This document shows, piece after piece, positions 15,625 through 25,041 of a DNA stretch of 64,000 nt. Every line of letters starts with the position of its first letter. The first letter of the stretch is position 1. The stretch comes from Methylomonas montana (lineage in GTDB: Bacteria; Pseudomonadota; Gammaproteobacteria; Methylococcales; Methylomonadaceae): contig NZ_CP129884.1 in the NCBI RefSeq assembly GCF_030490285.1, forward strand, positions 3,658,001 through 3,722,000, written 5' to 3'. The translations under genes were made by a program, and so were the position numbers. The notes under the pieces were generated by a model. It was not told the DNA's origin and did not search any database. It worked only from the letters and a program-made list of their open reading frames with translations.

Positions 15625-18084
15625 CTACGAACCCCATTTGCCAAAATATTGCATTCGGCCGCTTTCCCATTCCTGGGTTCCAAAAGCACCGCCGCTCTGA
15701 TGAGTGAGACAAATCGGCCAGGTACCGATTTTTAACCCGTGTTTCGCCGCGCTACGGCAAAAGTCCAAATCATAAAAATGAAAATCAAAACGCGGATCGA
15801 ACAAAAGTTCGGCCTTCAGCAAAATACTTTTTGATGCGGCCAAGAATAGCCCATCCAATAGCTCGCAGGCGCTAGGCGCGGGCCCGTAGCAGCTGATTTT
15901 TCCGCAAGCGTCGGTTCCATGTGCAACGGAACCGCTAAAATTTTCCGCAACATCCGCGCTCAAGCCACCATCAACGTGAACAAATGCCCAGCTTGGTTGA
16001 TACGGTTGCCTGTGTTTATTGCCAACGACACCAATGACGTCAAACTCTCGCAAGCCTTCGATCAAGCGATCCACCAGATAGAAATCGTCAATCCAGACGT
16101 CGTCATGCATAAATACCAAGAAATCGGCAGCATCGTCGGAAAGAATCCGCTCATTATAGACTTCCGGCAATCCACGCCGATTTTGATAGGACACATGCGC
16201 ACGCATACGTTTATCGTGCTGCAAACGTTTTAAAGACAAACCCAATGCCGATCGCATCCAAAAATCATCTTCGGTCTTCAGCGTGGCGCTAACAATTTCA
16301 ATGACCGGCTTCCGATTGTGCTCGGGCAAATAATGGATTGGCCGATGACATATGTCCAATAACACCTGTTCGAGGCTACGAACGAATCGTTTTGAATCAA
16401 ACAAAGGTGTTTCAAGTTTACGGGTACGCAAATAGGTTTTGTAATCGGCAATTTGTTGCGGTTGTTGTGCAAGCAGGACTGCTCGCTCTTCGTAAGCATG
16501 CCAATTCGGCATGATCAGTTCGGGTAACCCCACCGCGTTCAAAAGACTTCCCGCCATGCGAGAGGCGAAAGTATTACCTGGACAGGTCAATACCGGCAAA
16601 TCCGCCCAGAGGGCATCACTAGCAGTCGTTCCGGCATTATATGGGCTAGTATCGAGCAACAAATCCGCTAATCGATAACGCGCGAGATATTCCATCGGCG
16701 TAACCTTCGCCGCGAAAATCAAACGGCCCGGATCGACACCCTGTTTCTGCGCTTCGTCACGAAGATTGGCTTTTGCCATTTCGTTGTCCGCGACCAGCCA
16801 CAAAACGCTCTTGGGAACGCGGCTCAATATTCTCATCCAGACAGAAAACACCTCCGGGCTGATTTTATAATTACCGTTGAACGAACAATAGATAAAGCCG
16901 TCATCCGGCAACCCGCACGCCGCCCTGCTGGGTGTCTCGCCGATGCCTCGCTGGGTATCGTTTACCTGGTAAACATCTGGCAGATACAGTGGCTTCTCGA
17001 CAAAGTACGGCGCCAGCGCCTCCGGAAACACAAATCGATCGGCCAAAACGTAATCGATTTCCGGCATGCCCATCGTGCCGACAAAACCAAGGTAGGAAAC
17101 CTGGATAGGAGCCGGTTTGTAAGCCAAGATGGTCGGCCTTGCTCCCGAGGTCAATCCGGTTAAATCGATCAGCACATCGATTTCCCGGTCACGTATCGCC
17201 TGTGCTGCTTCCCGATCAGACAGGCCATGAATCGGCACATGATGATCCATGGCCTGCAATACTCTCTGTCTGAGAGCGCCACCGTCGTCTACACTGTAAT
17301 CGATAGCACTTATCTCGAAGCGCTGCCGATCATGCAGTTCGAATAATTCGGCAGACAAAATGGACACGGCATGCCAACAAAAATCACCCGACAGATAACC
17401 GATTCGAAGTTTATCGTGCTGATAGCCTGCTACGGGCGACATACGAGGCAGATTTCTCGGCACTTTACGATCAACCCACGCAGAAATTACGCTTAACTGT
17501 ATCGAGGGGCTGTCAGTTAAGGCCAATATCCCTAAAGGACCACAGTGCTCAAGCAGTTGCTGTTCCGATATACCCGCCACTGGCTCAAGAATTGGCCAAT
17601 GACATATTTTTTGCCGAATATGCAGATAGTGCTGAATGACATCGGGCTGTTCGGGATTAGTTATCAGGCTGCGCTTTAGCAACATTTCCGCTTGATCGTA
17701 ACGCCGCGCGTTCTCATGGACGCGACCGCTGTGATTCAATAACAGAGTTTGCGCCTCGGCGGGTTGCAGAGCGCGTTGCCAAACCTCAATAGCCTTTTGG
17801 GCGTCTCCCATCGCCTCATATGCCAAACCCAAATTCACTGCGGCCTGGTAAAAATCCGGTTTGAGCTGCAATGCCGCTTCATAAGCGACTATCGACTCAG
17901 GTGATCGGCCAAGTGACCGAAACAAAAGCCCTTGGTTGTATAACGCCACATGACGCAAGTGAAGTTCATCGCTATTTGCCTGAGCTAGCCATTCTTGATA
18001 GGCCTCGATAGCACCGCTAATCTCACCTTGTGCTTCAAGTTGTTTTGCCCGCTCCATTACTGCGATCAGTTGAGTCAACTTCAT
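15625..18084 (-). CDS. TPR-GT41 glycosyltransferase fused to a GT2-like domain
   Basis: The 819-residue protein has TPR repeats at about 1-150 (HVALYNQGLLFRSLGRSPES; AAVNLGLAYEAMGDAQKAIE) and a GT41 region at about 225-580 with LSGDFCWHAVSILSAELFEL, FNGNYKISPEVFSVWMRIL and DTSPYNAGTTASDALW. A C-terminal domain (about 590-819) is GT-A/GT2-like: VIEIVSATLKTEDDF, FLVFMHDDVWIDDFY with an Asp-Asp motif, DGLFLAASKSILLKAEL, FDFHFYDLDFC and a late HQSGG. The two catalytic domains could add two sugars in succession. It is encoded 85 nt after pseC on the same strand. It is a paralogue of the 12171-14006 protein, which lacks the C-terminal domain. Confidence 0.86.
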   Translation of the reverse strand: MKLTQLIAVMERAKQLEAQGEISGAIEAYQEWLAQANSDELHLRHVALYNQGLLFRSLGRSPESIVAYEAALQLKPDFYQAAVNLGLAYEAMGDAQKAIEVWQRALQPAEAQTLLLNHSGRVHENARRYDQAEMLLKRSLITNPEQPDVIQHYLHIRQKICHWPILEPVAGISEQQLLEHCGPLGILALTDSPSIQLSVISAWVDRKVPRNLPRMSPVAGYQHDKLRIGYLSGDFCWHAVSILSAELFELHDRQRFEISAIDYSVDDGGALRQRVLQAMDHHVPIHGLSDREAAQAIRDREIDVLIDLTGLTSGARPTILAYKPAPIQVSYLGFVGTMGMPEIDYVLADRFVFPEALAPYFVEKPLYLPDVYQVNDTQRGIGETPSRAACGLPDDGFIYCSFNGNYKISPEVFSVWMRILSRVPKSVLWLVADNEMAKANLRDEAQKQGVDPGRLIFAAKVTPMEYLARYRLADLLLDTSPYNAGTTASDALWADLPVLTCPGNTFASRMAGSLLNAVGLPELIMPNWHAYEERAVLLAQQPQQIADYKTYLRTRKLETPLFDSKRFVRSLEQVLLDICHRPIHYLPEHNRKPVIEIVSATLKTEDDFWMRSALGLSLKRLQHDKRMRAHVSYQNRRGLPEVYNERILSDDAADFLVFMHDDVWIDDFYLVDRLIEGLREFDVIGVVGNKHRQPYQPSWAFVHVDGGLSADVAENFSGSVAHGTDACGKISCYGPAPSACELLDGLFLAASKSILLKAELLFDPRFDFHFYDLDFCRSAAKHGLKIGTWPICLTHQSGGAFGTQEWESGRMQYFGKWGS

Positions 18085-18169
18085 TGTTTTTTGCTCTGTA
18101 GCTGTGGATATGACATCAAAAGCCGCGCATCGCAGTAGTTCGCGGGCGTAAGGTCAACCATGACCATGG

Positions 18170-19327
18170 TCAATTCAAATTCTCCTGCAACGCGCCAGAT
18201 ATTTGCAGCACTTGAGATTCGGTCAGATCCGGATAAAGCGGTAGCGTGATTGCTTCGGCATAGTATTGTTCCGCTTGCGGATAATCGCCCGGTTTAAAGC
18301 CCAGATTTTGATAATAAGGCTGCAAATGAACCGGAATGTAATGCAGATTGACACCTATGCCGGCGTCGCGCAGTTGCCGAAAAACATTTAAGTGGGGCTT
18401 GCCGATCTGCGAAGTTTGCAGACGGATGACGAAAAGATGTAGCGAGGAACGGCAATCATCCGGCTGTAACTGCCAATTGAGCGGCAGCCCTGCTAACTGC
18501 TGCCGGTATATTTCGGCTAATTGATGCCGACGATCGACAAAAGCATCCAGCCGGTTAAGTTGGCTTAAGCCCAATGCCGCCTGAATATCGGTGATTCGAT
18601 AATTGAAGCCTAGCTCGATCTGCTGATAATACCAAGGGCCATCCGCTGCTTGGGTCATATCCGCCGGCTCGCGCGTTATACCGTGGCTGCGCAGCAATGC
18701 CATCTTTTTGGCCAACCCTGCATCGTTAGTCAGCGCCATGCCGCCTTCGCCGGTGGTAATGATTTTGACCGGATGGAAACTGAAGATGGCGATGTCGGCA
18801 TAACGGCAATTGCCGATCGGCTCGCCCCGATAACGGCCGCCAATCGCATGCGAGGCATCCTCAATGATTTTGAAGCCGTATTGCCGACTCAAGCGATGAA
18901 TGGCCTCCATGTCGCAGGATAATCCGGCAAAATGCACGGGGATCACTACCTTGGGTAAACAACCGCGCCGTTCGGCTTGGCGTAATTTTTCAGCCAGGCA
19001 TTCGACACTGAGATTGTAAGTCAGCGGATCGATATCGACGAAATCGACGCCGGCTCCGCAATACAACGCACAGTTAGCGCTGGCTACAAAGGTAATCGGG
19101 CTAGTCCAAACCCGATCGCCCGGCTTGACGCCCAGTGCCAGACAGGCCAGATGCAGCGCAGAGGTCGCGCTATTCACCGCCACCGCATGCCGAGCGCCGC
19201 AGTATTGAGCAAGCGCATTTTCAAACGCTGGCACCATTGGACCTTGCGTTAAAAAATCCGATTGCAAAACCTCTACGACCGCCTGAATGTCGGACTCGGA
19301 AATATTTTGCCGACCGTAAGGAATCAC
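18170..19327 (-). CDS. pseC: UDP-4-amino-4,6-dideoxy-N-acetyl-beta-L-altrosamine transaminase PseC
   Basis: The 385-residue DegT/DnrJ/EryC1 aminotransferase is PLP-dependent and carries out step 2 of pseudaminic acid synthesis. Visible features are IPYGRQNISESDIQAVVEVL at the start, NSATSALHLACLALGV, IEDASHAIGGRYRG, and the PLP-lysine segment SFHPVKIITTGEGG. The frame opens further upstream (TTG at 19366), but the GTG at 19327 gives the family N-terminus MIPYGRQ and places the gene 10 nt after the pseB stop. Confidence 0.93.
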   Translation of the reverse strand: MIPYGRQNISESDIQAVVEVLQSDFLTQGPMVPAFENALAQYCGARHAVAVNSATSALHLACLALGVKPGDRVWTSPITFVASANCALYCGAGVDFVDIDPLTYNLSVECLAEKLRQAERRGCLPKVVIPVHFAGLSCDMEAIHRLSRQYGFKIIEDASHAIGGRYRGEPIGNCRYADIAIFSFHPVKIITTGEGGMALTNDAGLAKKMALLRSHGITREPADMTQAADGPWYYQQIELGFNYRITDIQAALGLSQLNRLDAFVDRRHQLAEIYRQQLAGLPLNWQLQPDDCRSSLHLFVIRLQTSQIGKPHLNVFRQLRDAGIGVNLHYIPVHLQPYYQNLGFKPGDYPQAEQYYAEAITLPLYPDLTESQVLQISGALQENLN

Positions 19328-19337
19328 GACTGATTCG

Positions 19338-20330
19338 CTATTGCGCCGAAGCAGCGTGCTCGGCAATCAGATCACGCAATTCATCGACCGATAGAAAATG
19401 CTGATTGCTGCCGCTGTTGTAGCTAAAACCTGGCGTTACTTTTTGCGCGCCGGTACGAGCACAGTAATTTTTCATGTTATAACTAGCACCCGCCGGCAGA
19501 ATAGCGTAATAGTTGCCCAAATCCACGGTGTTGAAACTGTCACTAACGGTAATCATTTCCTCGTGAATTTTTTCGCCGGCGCGTAAGCCAATCACCTGCT
19601 GCTCACAACTCGGACCGATCGCCTCAGCCATATCGGTAATCCGGTAAGAAGGGATTTTCGGCACCAGCACTTCGCCGCCCCAGGCATTCTCAATTGCCCA
19701 CAACACCATATCCACGCCTTCTCGCAAACTGATATTGAAGCGTGTCATGTCCGGGTCGGTAATCGGCAAAACCCCGGTGTTACGCTGTTGCAGAAAAAAC
19801 GGCACCACCGATCCTCGACTTCCCATCACATTGCCGTAGCGCACCACGCTAAAGCGAATGTCTCGGGAACCCTTAATATTATTGGCCGCCACGAACAGCT
19901 TGTCGGAACACAGTTTAGTTGCACCGTACAAATTGATAGGCGCCGCGGCTTTGTCGGTTGATAAGGCTACGACCCGTTTTACCTGGCTATCCAAACAAGC
20001 CTCAATTAAGTTTTGCGCACCCAGCACATTGGTCTTGATACATTCAAATGGATTGTATTCCGCAGCGGGCACTTGCTTCAGCGCAGCGGCATGAATCACG
20101 ATATCGATGTCCTCCAGCGCTCTTTTCAGCCGACTTTGATCCCTAATATCGCCGATGAAATAACGCATGCATGATTGATTAAACCGCTGTTGCATTTCAA
20201 ACTGCTTAAGTTCGTCCCTGGAAAAAATCACCACTCTTTTAGGGCTATATCGATCGAGAAGCACCTTTGTACACTCTTTGCCGAACGACCCTGTTCCGCC
20301 TGTTATCAGCACACTTTTTCCGCTTATCAT
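19338..20330 (-). CDS. pseB: UDP-N-acetylglucosamine 4,6-dehydratase (inverting) PseB
   Basis: The 330-residue extended short-chain dehydrogenase is the first enzyme of pseudaminic acid synthesis. It has the NADP-binding loop SVLITGGTGSFGKECTKVLL and the catalytic region VVALSTDKAAAPINLYGATK (Asp-Lys and Tyr-x-x-x-Lys), then VRYGNVMGSRGSVVPFF and RAGEKIHEEMI. It is first in the transcription unit pseB-pseC-GT41/GT2-methyltransferase. AAAGGG lies about 13 nt before the ATG, rather far. No clear sigma-28 or sigma-54 promoter was found in 20331-20508. Confidence 0.95.
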   Translation of the reverse strand: MISGKSVLITGGTGSFGKECTKVLLDRYSPKRVVIFSRDELKQFEMQQRFNQSCMRYFIGDIRDQSRLKRALEDIDIVIHAAALKQVPAAEYNPFECIKTNVLGAQNLIEACLDSQVKRVVALSTDKAAAPINLYGATKLCSDKLFVAANNIKGSRDIRFSVVRYGNVMGSRGSVVPFFLQQRNTGVLPITDPDMTRFNISLREGVDMVLWAIENAWGGEVLVPKIPSYRITDMAEAIGPSCEQQVIGLRAGEKIHEEMITVSDSFNTVDLGNYYAILPAGASYNMKNYCARTGAQKVTPGFSYNSGSNQHFLSVDELRDLIAEHAASAQ

Positions 20331-20508
20331 GATCTGGACATTACCCTTTATATTTACTCAAGCAACTTCGGCAAACCAACTTAACTCGTCGGCGACGAAT
20401 GAAGCATTAAAACCTTAGCACGAAATACGTTTTTCGCGAGAAGACTCATCAGTGTTGCCGCATGGTATCGCACCAAGATTGTCGCCAAACAATAGACCGC
20501 GAACTGCA

Positions 20509-23256
20509 TTAAATCAAACGTAAACCTGGCGGCAAGGCCTCACCGAATATCTGCTTCTCTTGTTGCTCGTCCAACTGTTTATACTCGGCAACCATTTCTT
20601 GCCAAGATGCAGCAGCCTTGCTTTGTTTGAGCTTATCCAATACCCGCAAACGCAAATCTTCATCGATGTCGCGAGCCCGGTCGGCACAGCGGCGAGCGAG
20701 CAGCGTGGCGGCAAACCCGGCTTGCGGCTGTTTTTTCCAGTCGGCTTTCAGCAATTGTTCGAGCCAGAGACTGACTGTGGCCGGTGCAATCACATCATGA
20801 TTGTTACCATGAAACAGAATCCGTCCGCCGATTCGCCCTACCGCCCACCAACTTTGCTCCGGTTCACCGGATTTTTCCAAACGTTTCAGCAACCACTCGC
20901 CGAGTTGAATTTTATCGGCTATCGCCAGCCGTTCCAAAGCGGCGGCCAGCCGCACCATGTCTTCGTAACCACGCGTGACCAATTGTTTGGCGACGCCGGC
21001 CTGACGAGCCACAGCGGGATTAACGAATTTAGCGAGGTCATTAAAGATCTGTTTCTGGGCATCCGCTTGCAGGCCGCCAGCCACTCGCCGCCACAGCGTC
21101 CACCATTCCGCCCAGTTCTGCTTTTCGTTTACAAATTGCAGACCTTCCGGATAAAGCTTCCAAAGCTGCTCGACGCGCCAATCATCCAAGGGATGACCGA
21201 AACCCGGCCGCAGGCAAAAGCCGGCTAGGCTCAACCACAAGCGCTCGTGTTGCTCGCTACGCCGCCGGTATTTGCCGCCCTCCAACAACACCCCAAACAA
21301 CTCGCGCAGCAGCGGGGTGGACCAATCGCCGCGCGGCGCGGCTAAGACTTTTTCCAGATCCGCGCGTAGGGTTTTCACAGCCTGCGGATCGACGTGCTTG
21401 GACTTAGCACCAAACACCGCCTGGATTTTTTCCAGTGCTTGCGTTAGTTGGCTAGGCAACTCCGCTGCAACCGTTTGCCGGCTTTTGTTGCGGATTTGAA
21501 ATTCCACATCCCAACGCTGGCCGGCATCCGCCACAGCCACGCATTGTAATTGCAAGGTGCCGACTTCGGTATAGGTGGCAGACAACTGCACGGTCACTTC
21601 GGCTTTCTGTTGCCCGTCGAAAGCGACCGCCAACGGCGGCAGACTATGAAAGCGTCCTTCGTCGAGTTCGATAATATCGCCGGGACGGTAATCGCCGTCG
21701 CCGCTAGCGGACAGCAAATGAAAGCGTACCGGCTGGCCGACCCGAAGGCCGAATTGGCGATCGGTCAAGACAATCTCATGCCCTTCCTCGCTGCCTTTCG
21801 GCAGGATACAAACTCCACGCCGGACCAGATCGGCGCCATTGTCCACCAATAGAAAATAACTACGCGCCGCGCCGCCGCCGATCCTAACTTTCTTGTCGCG
21901 GCGGGCGATGGCGTAACTCACCGCGCCATAGGCTACTGCCAGCTCGGGGTGGCGGTTATCGAGCAACAACGGCGGTTGGCCGCTGCGCCAAGTCGCCAGC
22001 AGGTCGACTACGCGCCGCACCATGGCCGAACTACGAAACACGCCGCCATTCAACAATAAGGCGTCCGGCACGATACTCTCGCCGTCTAGCGCGGCGTGCG
22101 CGGCGTGCGCGGCGTGAGCGTGCAACTGCAAAAAAGCAGCAATATGCTTGCTGATCGCCGGCTCCGCCGCGTAAGGCAAGCCAAACTCCACCACGCCGCT
22201 ACGCTTCCTATCCGGCAACTCATCCAGTGCCGACAAGGGCAAAAACCCATCCAGCGCAATCCGCTCGACTTCTTCCCGGCTCAGCGCGGTGCTTTTGCTG
22301 CCGCCGATCAATTTGGAACCGCTGCCCAACAAGGTCACGGCCATTTGCACCGGCGCGTCTTCGGCCAGCAAACACTCCTTGGTGACTCGGCATTGTTCGA
22401 GCAATTGCGACAAATCTGCCGTCGAAAGCTTTTTATCGTCCACCCGCAAACGGCTTTCGGCAAGATGCGCAAGCGCCAAATCGATATTGTCACCGCCCAA
22501 CATCAAATGATCGCCGACACCAATCCGTGTCAATTGCGGCTCGCCATCGCCATGTTCGATTTTGATCAAGGTTAAATCGGTGGTACCGCCGCCGACATCA
22601 CAAACCAGCAATAGCCGGCTGCCGGCCAAACTGGGCTTGATATTGCCGGCATGGTGGCGCAACCAGTCGTAACAGACTGCTTGCGGCTCCTCCAACAAAC
22701 GCACATCGCTTAAACCGGCCATCTTCGCTGCCGCCAAGGTCAATGAGCGGGCCGACTCGTCAAACGAGGCCGGCACGGTGATCACGACATTTTGCGCAGG
22801 CAGCGGCGCATCCGGGAATCGTTGCGTCCAGACCGTACACACATGCGCCAAGTAACTGGCACTGGCCGCCAACGGCGACACTTTGAATACCGAATTGTCG
22901 CTACCCCACGGCAAAATCGGCGCCGCATGATCGACTGCTGTGTGCGACAACCAACTTTTAGCGCTAGTGACTAAGCGCCCTTGCGATTTCGCGCCCAATA
23001 GGCGAGCAGCCTCGCCCAGCACCGCACCGTCCTCCGTCGTCAAATACCCGGCATCGCTGCTGAGCTCTCCCTCTGCCGGATGGTAACGTACCGACGGCAA
23101 CAAGGGCCTAGCGGCCACTTCGCCAGGGGAGATCAGTTGCGGAATTTCGAATAGGTGAATGGTTTTTTCTGGATCGTTGGTATTTGCATAGGCGACGACG
23201 GTATGAGTCGTGCCTAGGTCGATTCCTACCAGATAGGACGAAGTGTGTTTATTCAA
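20509..23256 (-). CDS. Hsp70 family protein with long C-terminal extension (DUF3731 type)
   Basis: The 915-residue protein has an N-terminal actin-like ATPase domain (about 8-480): phosphate 1 VGIDLGTTHTVVAYAN, QNVVITVPASFDESARSLTL, LLEEPQAVCYDWL, phosphate 2 LLVCDVGGGTTDLT, and adenosine motif LLNGGVFRSSAMV. The substrate-binding part is short (about 480-600), and a roughly 300-residue Trp-rich helical tail (EWWTLWRRVAGGLQ) follows in place of a DnaK lid. It is probably a specialised chaperone; the client is unknown. Ala-His repeats near 395 come from a GC-rich tandem tract at 22088-22124. The start is a TTG at 23256 with no good ribosome site; no better in-frame start is seen. Confidence 0.85.
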   Translation of the reverse strand: MNKHTSSYLVGIDLGTTHTVVAYANTNDPEKTIHLFEIPQLISPGEVAARPLLPSVRYHPAEGELSSDAGYLTTEDGAVLGEAARLLGAKSQGRLVTSAKSWLSHTAVDHAAPILPWGSDNSVFKVSPLAASASYLAHVCTVWTQRFPDAPLPAQNVVITVPASFDESARSLTLAAAKMAGLSDVRLLEEPQAVCYDWLRHHAGNIKPSLAGSRLLLVCDVGGGTTDLTLIKIEHGDGEPQLTRIGVGDHLMLGGDNIDLALAHLAESRLRVDDKKLSTADLSQLLEQCRVTKECLLAEDAPVQMAVTLLGSGSKLIGGSKSTALSREEVERIALDGFLPLSALDELPDRKRSGVVEFGLPYAAEPAISKHIAAFLQLHAHAAHAAHAALDGESIVPDALLLNGGVFRSSAMVRRVVDLLATWRSGQPPLLLDNRHPELAVAYGAVSYAIARRDKKVRIGGGAARSYFLLVDNGADLVRRGVCILPKGSEEGHEIVLTDRQFGLRVGQPVRFHLLSASGDGDYRPGDIIELDEGRFHSLPPLAVAFDGQQKAEVTVQLSATYTEVGTLQLQCVAVADAGQRWDVEFQIRNKSRQTVAAELPSQLTQALEKIQAVFGAKSKHVDPQAVKTLRADLEKVLAAPRGDWSTPLLRELFGVLLEGGKYRRRSEQHERLWLSLAGFCLRPGFGHPLDDWRVEQLWKLYPEGLQFVNEKQNWAEWWTLWRRVAGGLQADAQKQIFNDLAKFVNPAVARQAGVAKQLVTRGYEDMVRLAAALERLAIADKIQLGEWLLKRLEKSGEPEQSWWAVGRIGGRILFHGNNHDVIAPATVSLWLEQLLKADWKKQPQAGFAATLLARRCADRARDIDEDLRLRVLDKLKQSKAAASWQEMVAEYKQLDEQQEKQIFGEALPPGLRLI

Positions 23257-23562
23257 GCGTGTTAAATGGTTTATTGTAATTATTATCTGACGTCGGCGGA
23301 TCAGCCCCTACTGCTGAACGTATTCTAATCGGGTTTAACGCGAAATATTCTGGTTTTTCACCGCTACGCGAATACCGTTCAGTAAAGTCGATCACTAGCG
23401 CAACACAACTAGCCGAATTAAGCCTTACCCCCAATCATCCGAACCTTTATCAGCAAGGTCATTCTCACTTGCCAGATTTACAGCCTTAATGACAATCTCT
23501 ACCTACGGCAGCACTCGGCGTCATTTTCTAAAATCGAAACAGTCCGCGCTTACATTCAATAA
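23257..23562. other. Intergenic region between pcm and the Hsp70-like gene
   Basis: These 306 bp contain no credible gene, tRNA or strong hairpin. The region must carry the promoter of the Hsp70-like gene and the 3' end of the surE-pcm transcript, but neither is clear enough to place. Confidence 0.5.
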
Positions 23563-24225
23563 TTACTGACTAACGCCCGACAAAAACGGCACAAACGTTA
23601 CTCGTTCTATCACCTCGTCCTCAAAACCGTGCTCGGTACGGGTGATGCGATGTAACTCTTGCAGGCCTTCGAGACCCACCGGAATGACCATCACTCCGCC
23701 GACAGCCATTTGTTCAAGCAGGGCATCGGGAATGTCCACCGGTGCGGCAGCGGCTAGAATGCCATCAAACGGCGCATGTTCCGGCCAACCCCAACCACCG
23801 TCGCTGTGTTTAAAACCGACGGTTTTGATATTCAATTCCCATAGTGTATCCCTGGCTTTTTTCATTAACGGCGCGATGCGTTCCACCGAGTAAAGCTGAC
23901 CAACGAGTTTGGCCAATATCGCGGCTTGATAGCCACAGCCGGTGCCGATTTCCAATACCTTGCCAAGCGGGCCATGCTCCAGCAAGAGCTCGGTCATTTT
24001 GGCGACGATGTACGGCTGGGAAATAGTTTGATTATGGCCTATCGGCAAGGCGGTATCTTCGTAGGCACGGCTCTCCAGAGCCTCATCGACAAAAATATGG
24101 CGTGGCGTCTCGGCCATTACCGCTAATACTTTGCTGTTGGTAATGCCTTGCTCCCGCAAGCGAGAAATCATCCGTTCGCGGGTGCGCCGCGAGGTCATGC
24201 CTATACCTTGTAGACGTCGACTCAT
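23563..24225 (-). CDS. pcm: Protein-L-isoaspartate O-methyltransferase
   Basis: The 220-residue enzyme uses S-adenosylmethionine to methylate isoaspartyl residues in aged proteins, starting their repair. Visible features are [23 protein letters not shown] motif [29 protein letters not shown] and [20 protein letters not shown]. The ATG at 24225 overlaps the surE stop (ATGA) and has GGAG upstream; an ATG at 24198 ([10 protein letters not shown]) aligns with the shorter E. coli start and also has AAGG before it, so the first nine residues are uncertain. Confidence 0.93.
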   Translation of the reverse strand: MSRRLQGIGMTSRRTRERMISRLREQGITNSKVLAVMAETPRHIFVDEALESRAYEDTALPIGHNQTISQPYIVAKMTELLLEHGPLGKVLEIGTGCGYQAAILAKLVGQLYSVERIAPLMKKARDTLWELNIKTVGFKHSDGGWGWPEHAPFDGILAAAAPVDIPDALLEQMAVGGVMVIPVGLEGLQELHRITRTEHGFEDEVIERVTFVPFLSGVSQ

Positions 24226-24977
24226 ACCTGTGTCTCCAATACCAGCCAATCGCGCAATCCCTGCAGACGCTCGTAGCGGGTCAAATCCAGTTGTAATGGG
24301 GTAACTGAAACGTAGCCGTTTCTAATTGCATCGAAATCGGTGCCCGGTCCAGCATCCTGTTCGCTGCCCGGCGGACCTACCCAATATATGGTGTGTCCGC
24401 GCGGATCACTGGAACGAATTACCGCTTCAGCTTTATGGCGTTGGCCTAGCCGAGTGGCTTGATAGCCTTTCAGTTCGACGATTGGCAAGTCCGGAACATT
24501 AACATTTAACAGGGTATCTTCTGGCAGGGGGTGGGCTAGAATTTTTTGCATCAATGTCACAGCAACATGAGCTGCTGTATCGAAGTGTTTGGGATCACTA
24601 GAGGCCAAAGAAATTGCCACCGCCGGCAAGCCTAAAAAACGCCCTTCGGTAGCCGCCGCCACTGTGCCGGAATACAGCACGTCGTCGCCAAGATTGGCAC
24701 CGTGGTTGATACCGGCAAACACCATATCGGGTTCGCGCTCTAATAAACCGGTTATCGCCAGATGGACACAATCGGTTGGGGTGCCATCGACTCGAACGAA
24801 ACCGTTATCACAGGGAGTGGCGCGTAAAGGCATATCCAAGGTTAAGGAATTGCTAGCCGCGCTACGATTTTTATCCGGGGCCACTACCGACACCTCGGCG
24901 TATCGGCGTAAGGCCACTGCCAGTGTGTTAATGCCCTGGGCTAAATAACCGTCGTCGTTGCTGATTAGTATGTGCAT
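24222..24977 (-). CDS. surE: 5'/3'-nucleotidase SurE
   Basis: The 251-residue metal-dependent phosphatase acts on nucleoside monophosphates. It begins [16 protein letters not shown], containing the metal-binding Asp pair, then [17 protein letters not shown] and the Asn ligand region [20 protein letters not shown]. The frame extends 13 codons upstream, but [10 protein letters not shown] is the family start. The surE-pcm coupling by ATGA overlap is the classical stress-survival arrangement; nlpD-rpoS, often next, is not in the window. It is divergent from the Smr gene, 64 bp away. Confidence 0.95.
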   Translation of the reverse strand: MHILISNDDGYLAQGINTLAVALRRYAEVSVVAPDKNRSAASNSLTLDMPLRATPCDNGFVRVDGTPTDCVHLAITGLLEREPDMVFAGINHGANLGDDVLYSGTVAAATEGRFLGLPAVAISLASSDPKHFDTAAHVAVTLMQKILAHPLPEDTLLNVNVPDLPIVELKGYQATRLGQRHKAEAVIRSSDPRGHTIYWVGPPGSEQDAGPGTDFDAIRNGYVSVTPLQLDLTRYERLQGLRDWLVLETQV

Positions 24978-25041
24978 ACTGCTGTAAAACGCTTTAAAAT
25001 TCCCGCATAGTAGCAAAAAAACCGCAAAACCAGCAGCTTAC

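Noticed and set aside
20331-20508. A TTGG...TTGCTT stretch upstream of pseB resembling a sigma-54 promoter
   Set aside because: The GG to GC spacing is 12 rather than the required 10, so it does not fit the sigma-54 rule.
20560-22575. Long plus-strand frames (159-222 codons) opposite the Hsp70-like gene
   Set aside because: The minus-strand frame carries complete Hsp70 motifs; the opposite frames are compositionally odd shadows.
23257-23562. Possible small gene between pcm and the Hsp70-like gene (61-codon minus frame)
   Set aside because: It overlaps the Hsp70 start region, has no ribosome site and no recognisable features.
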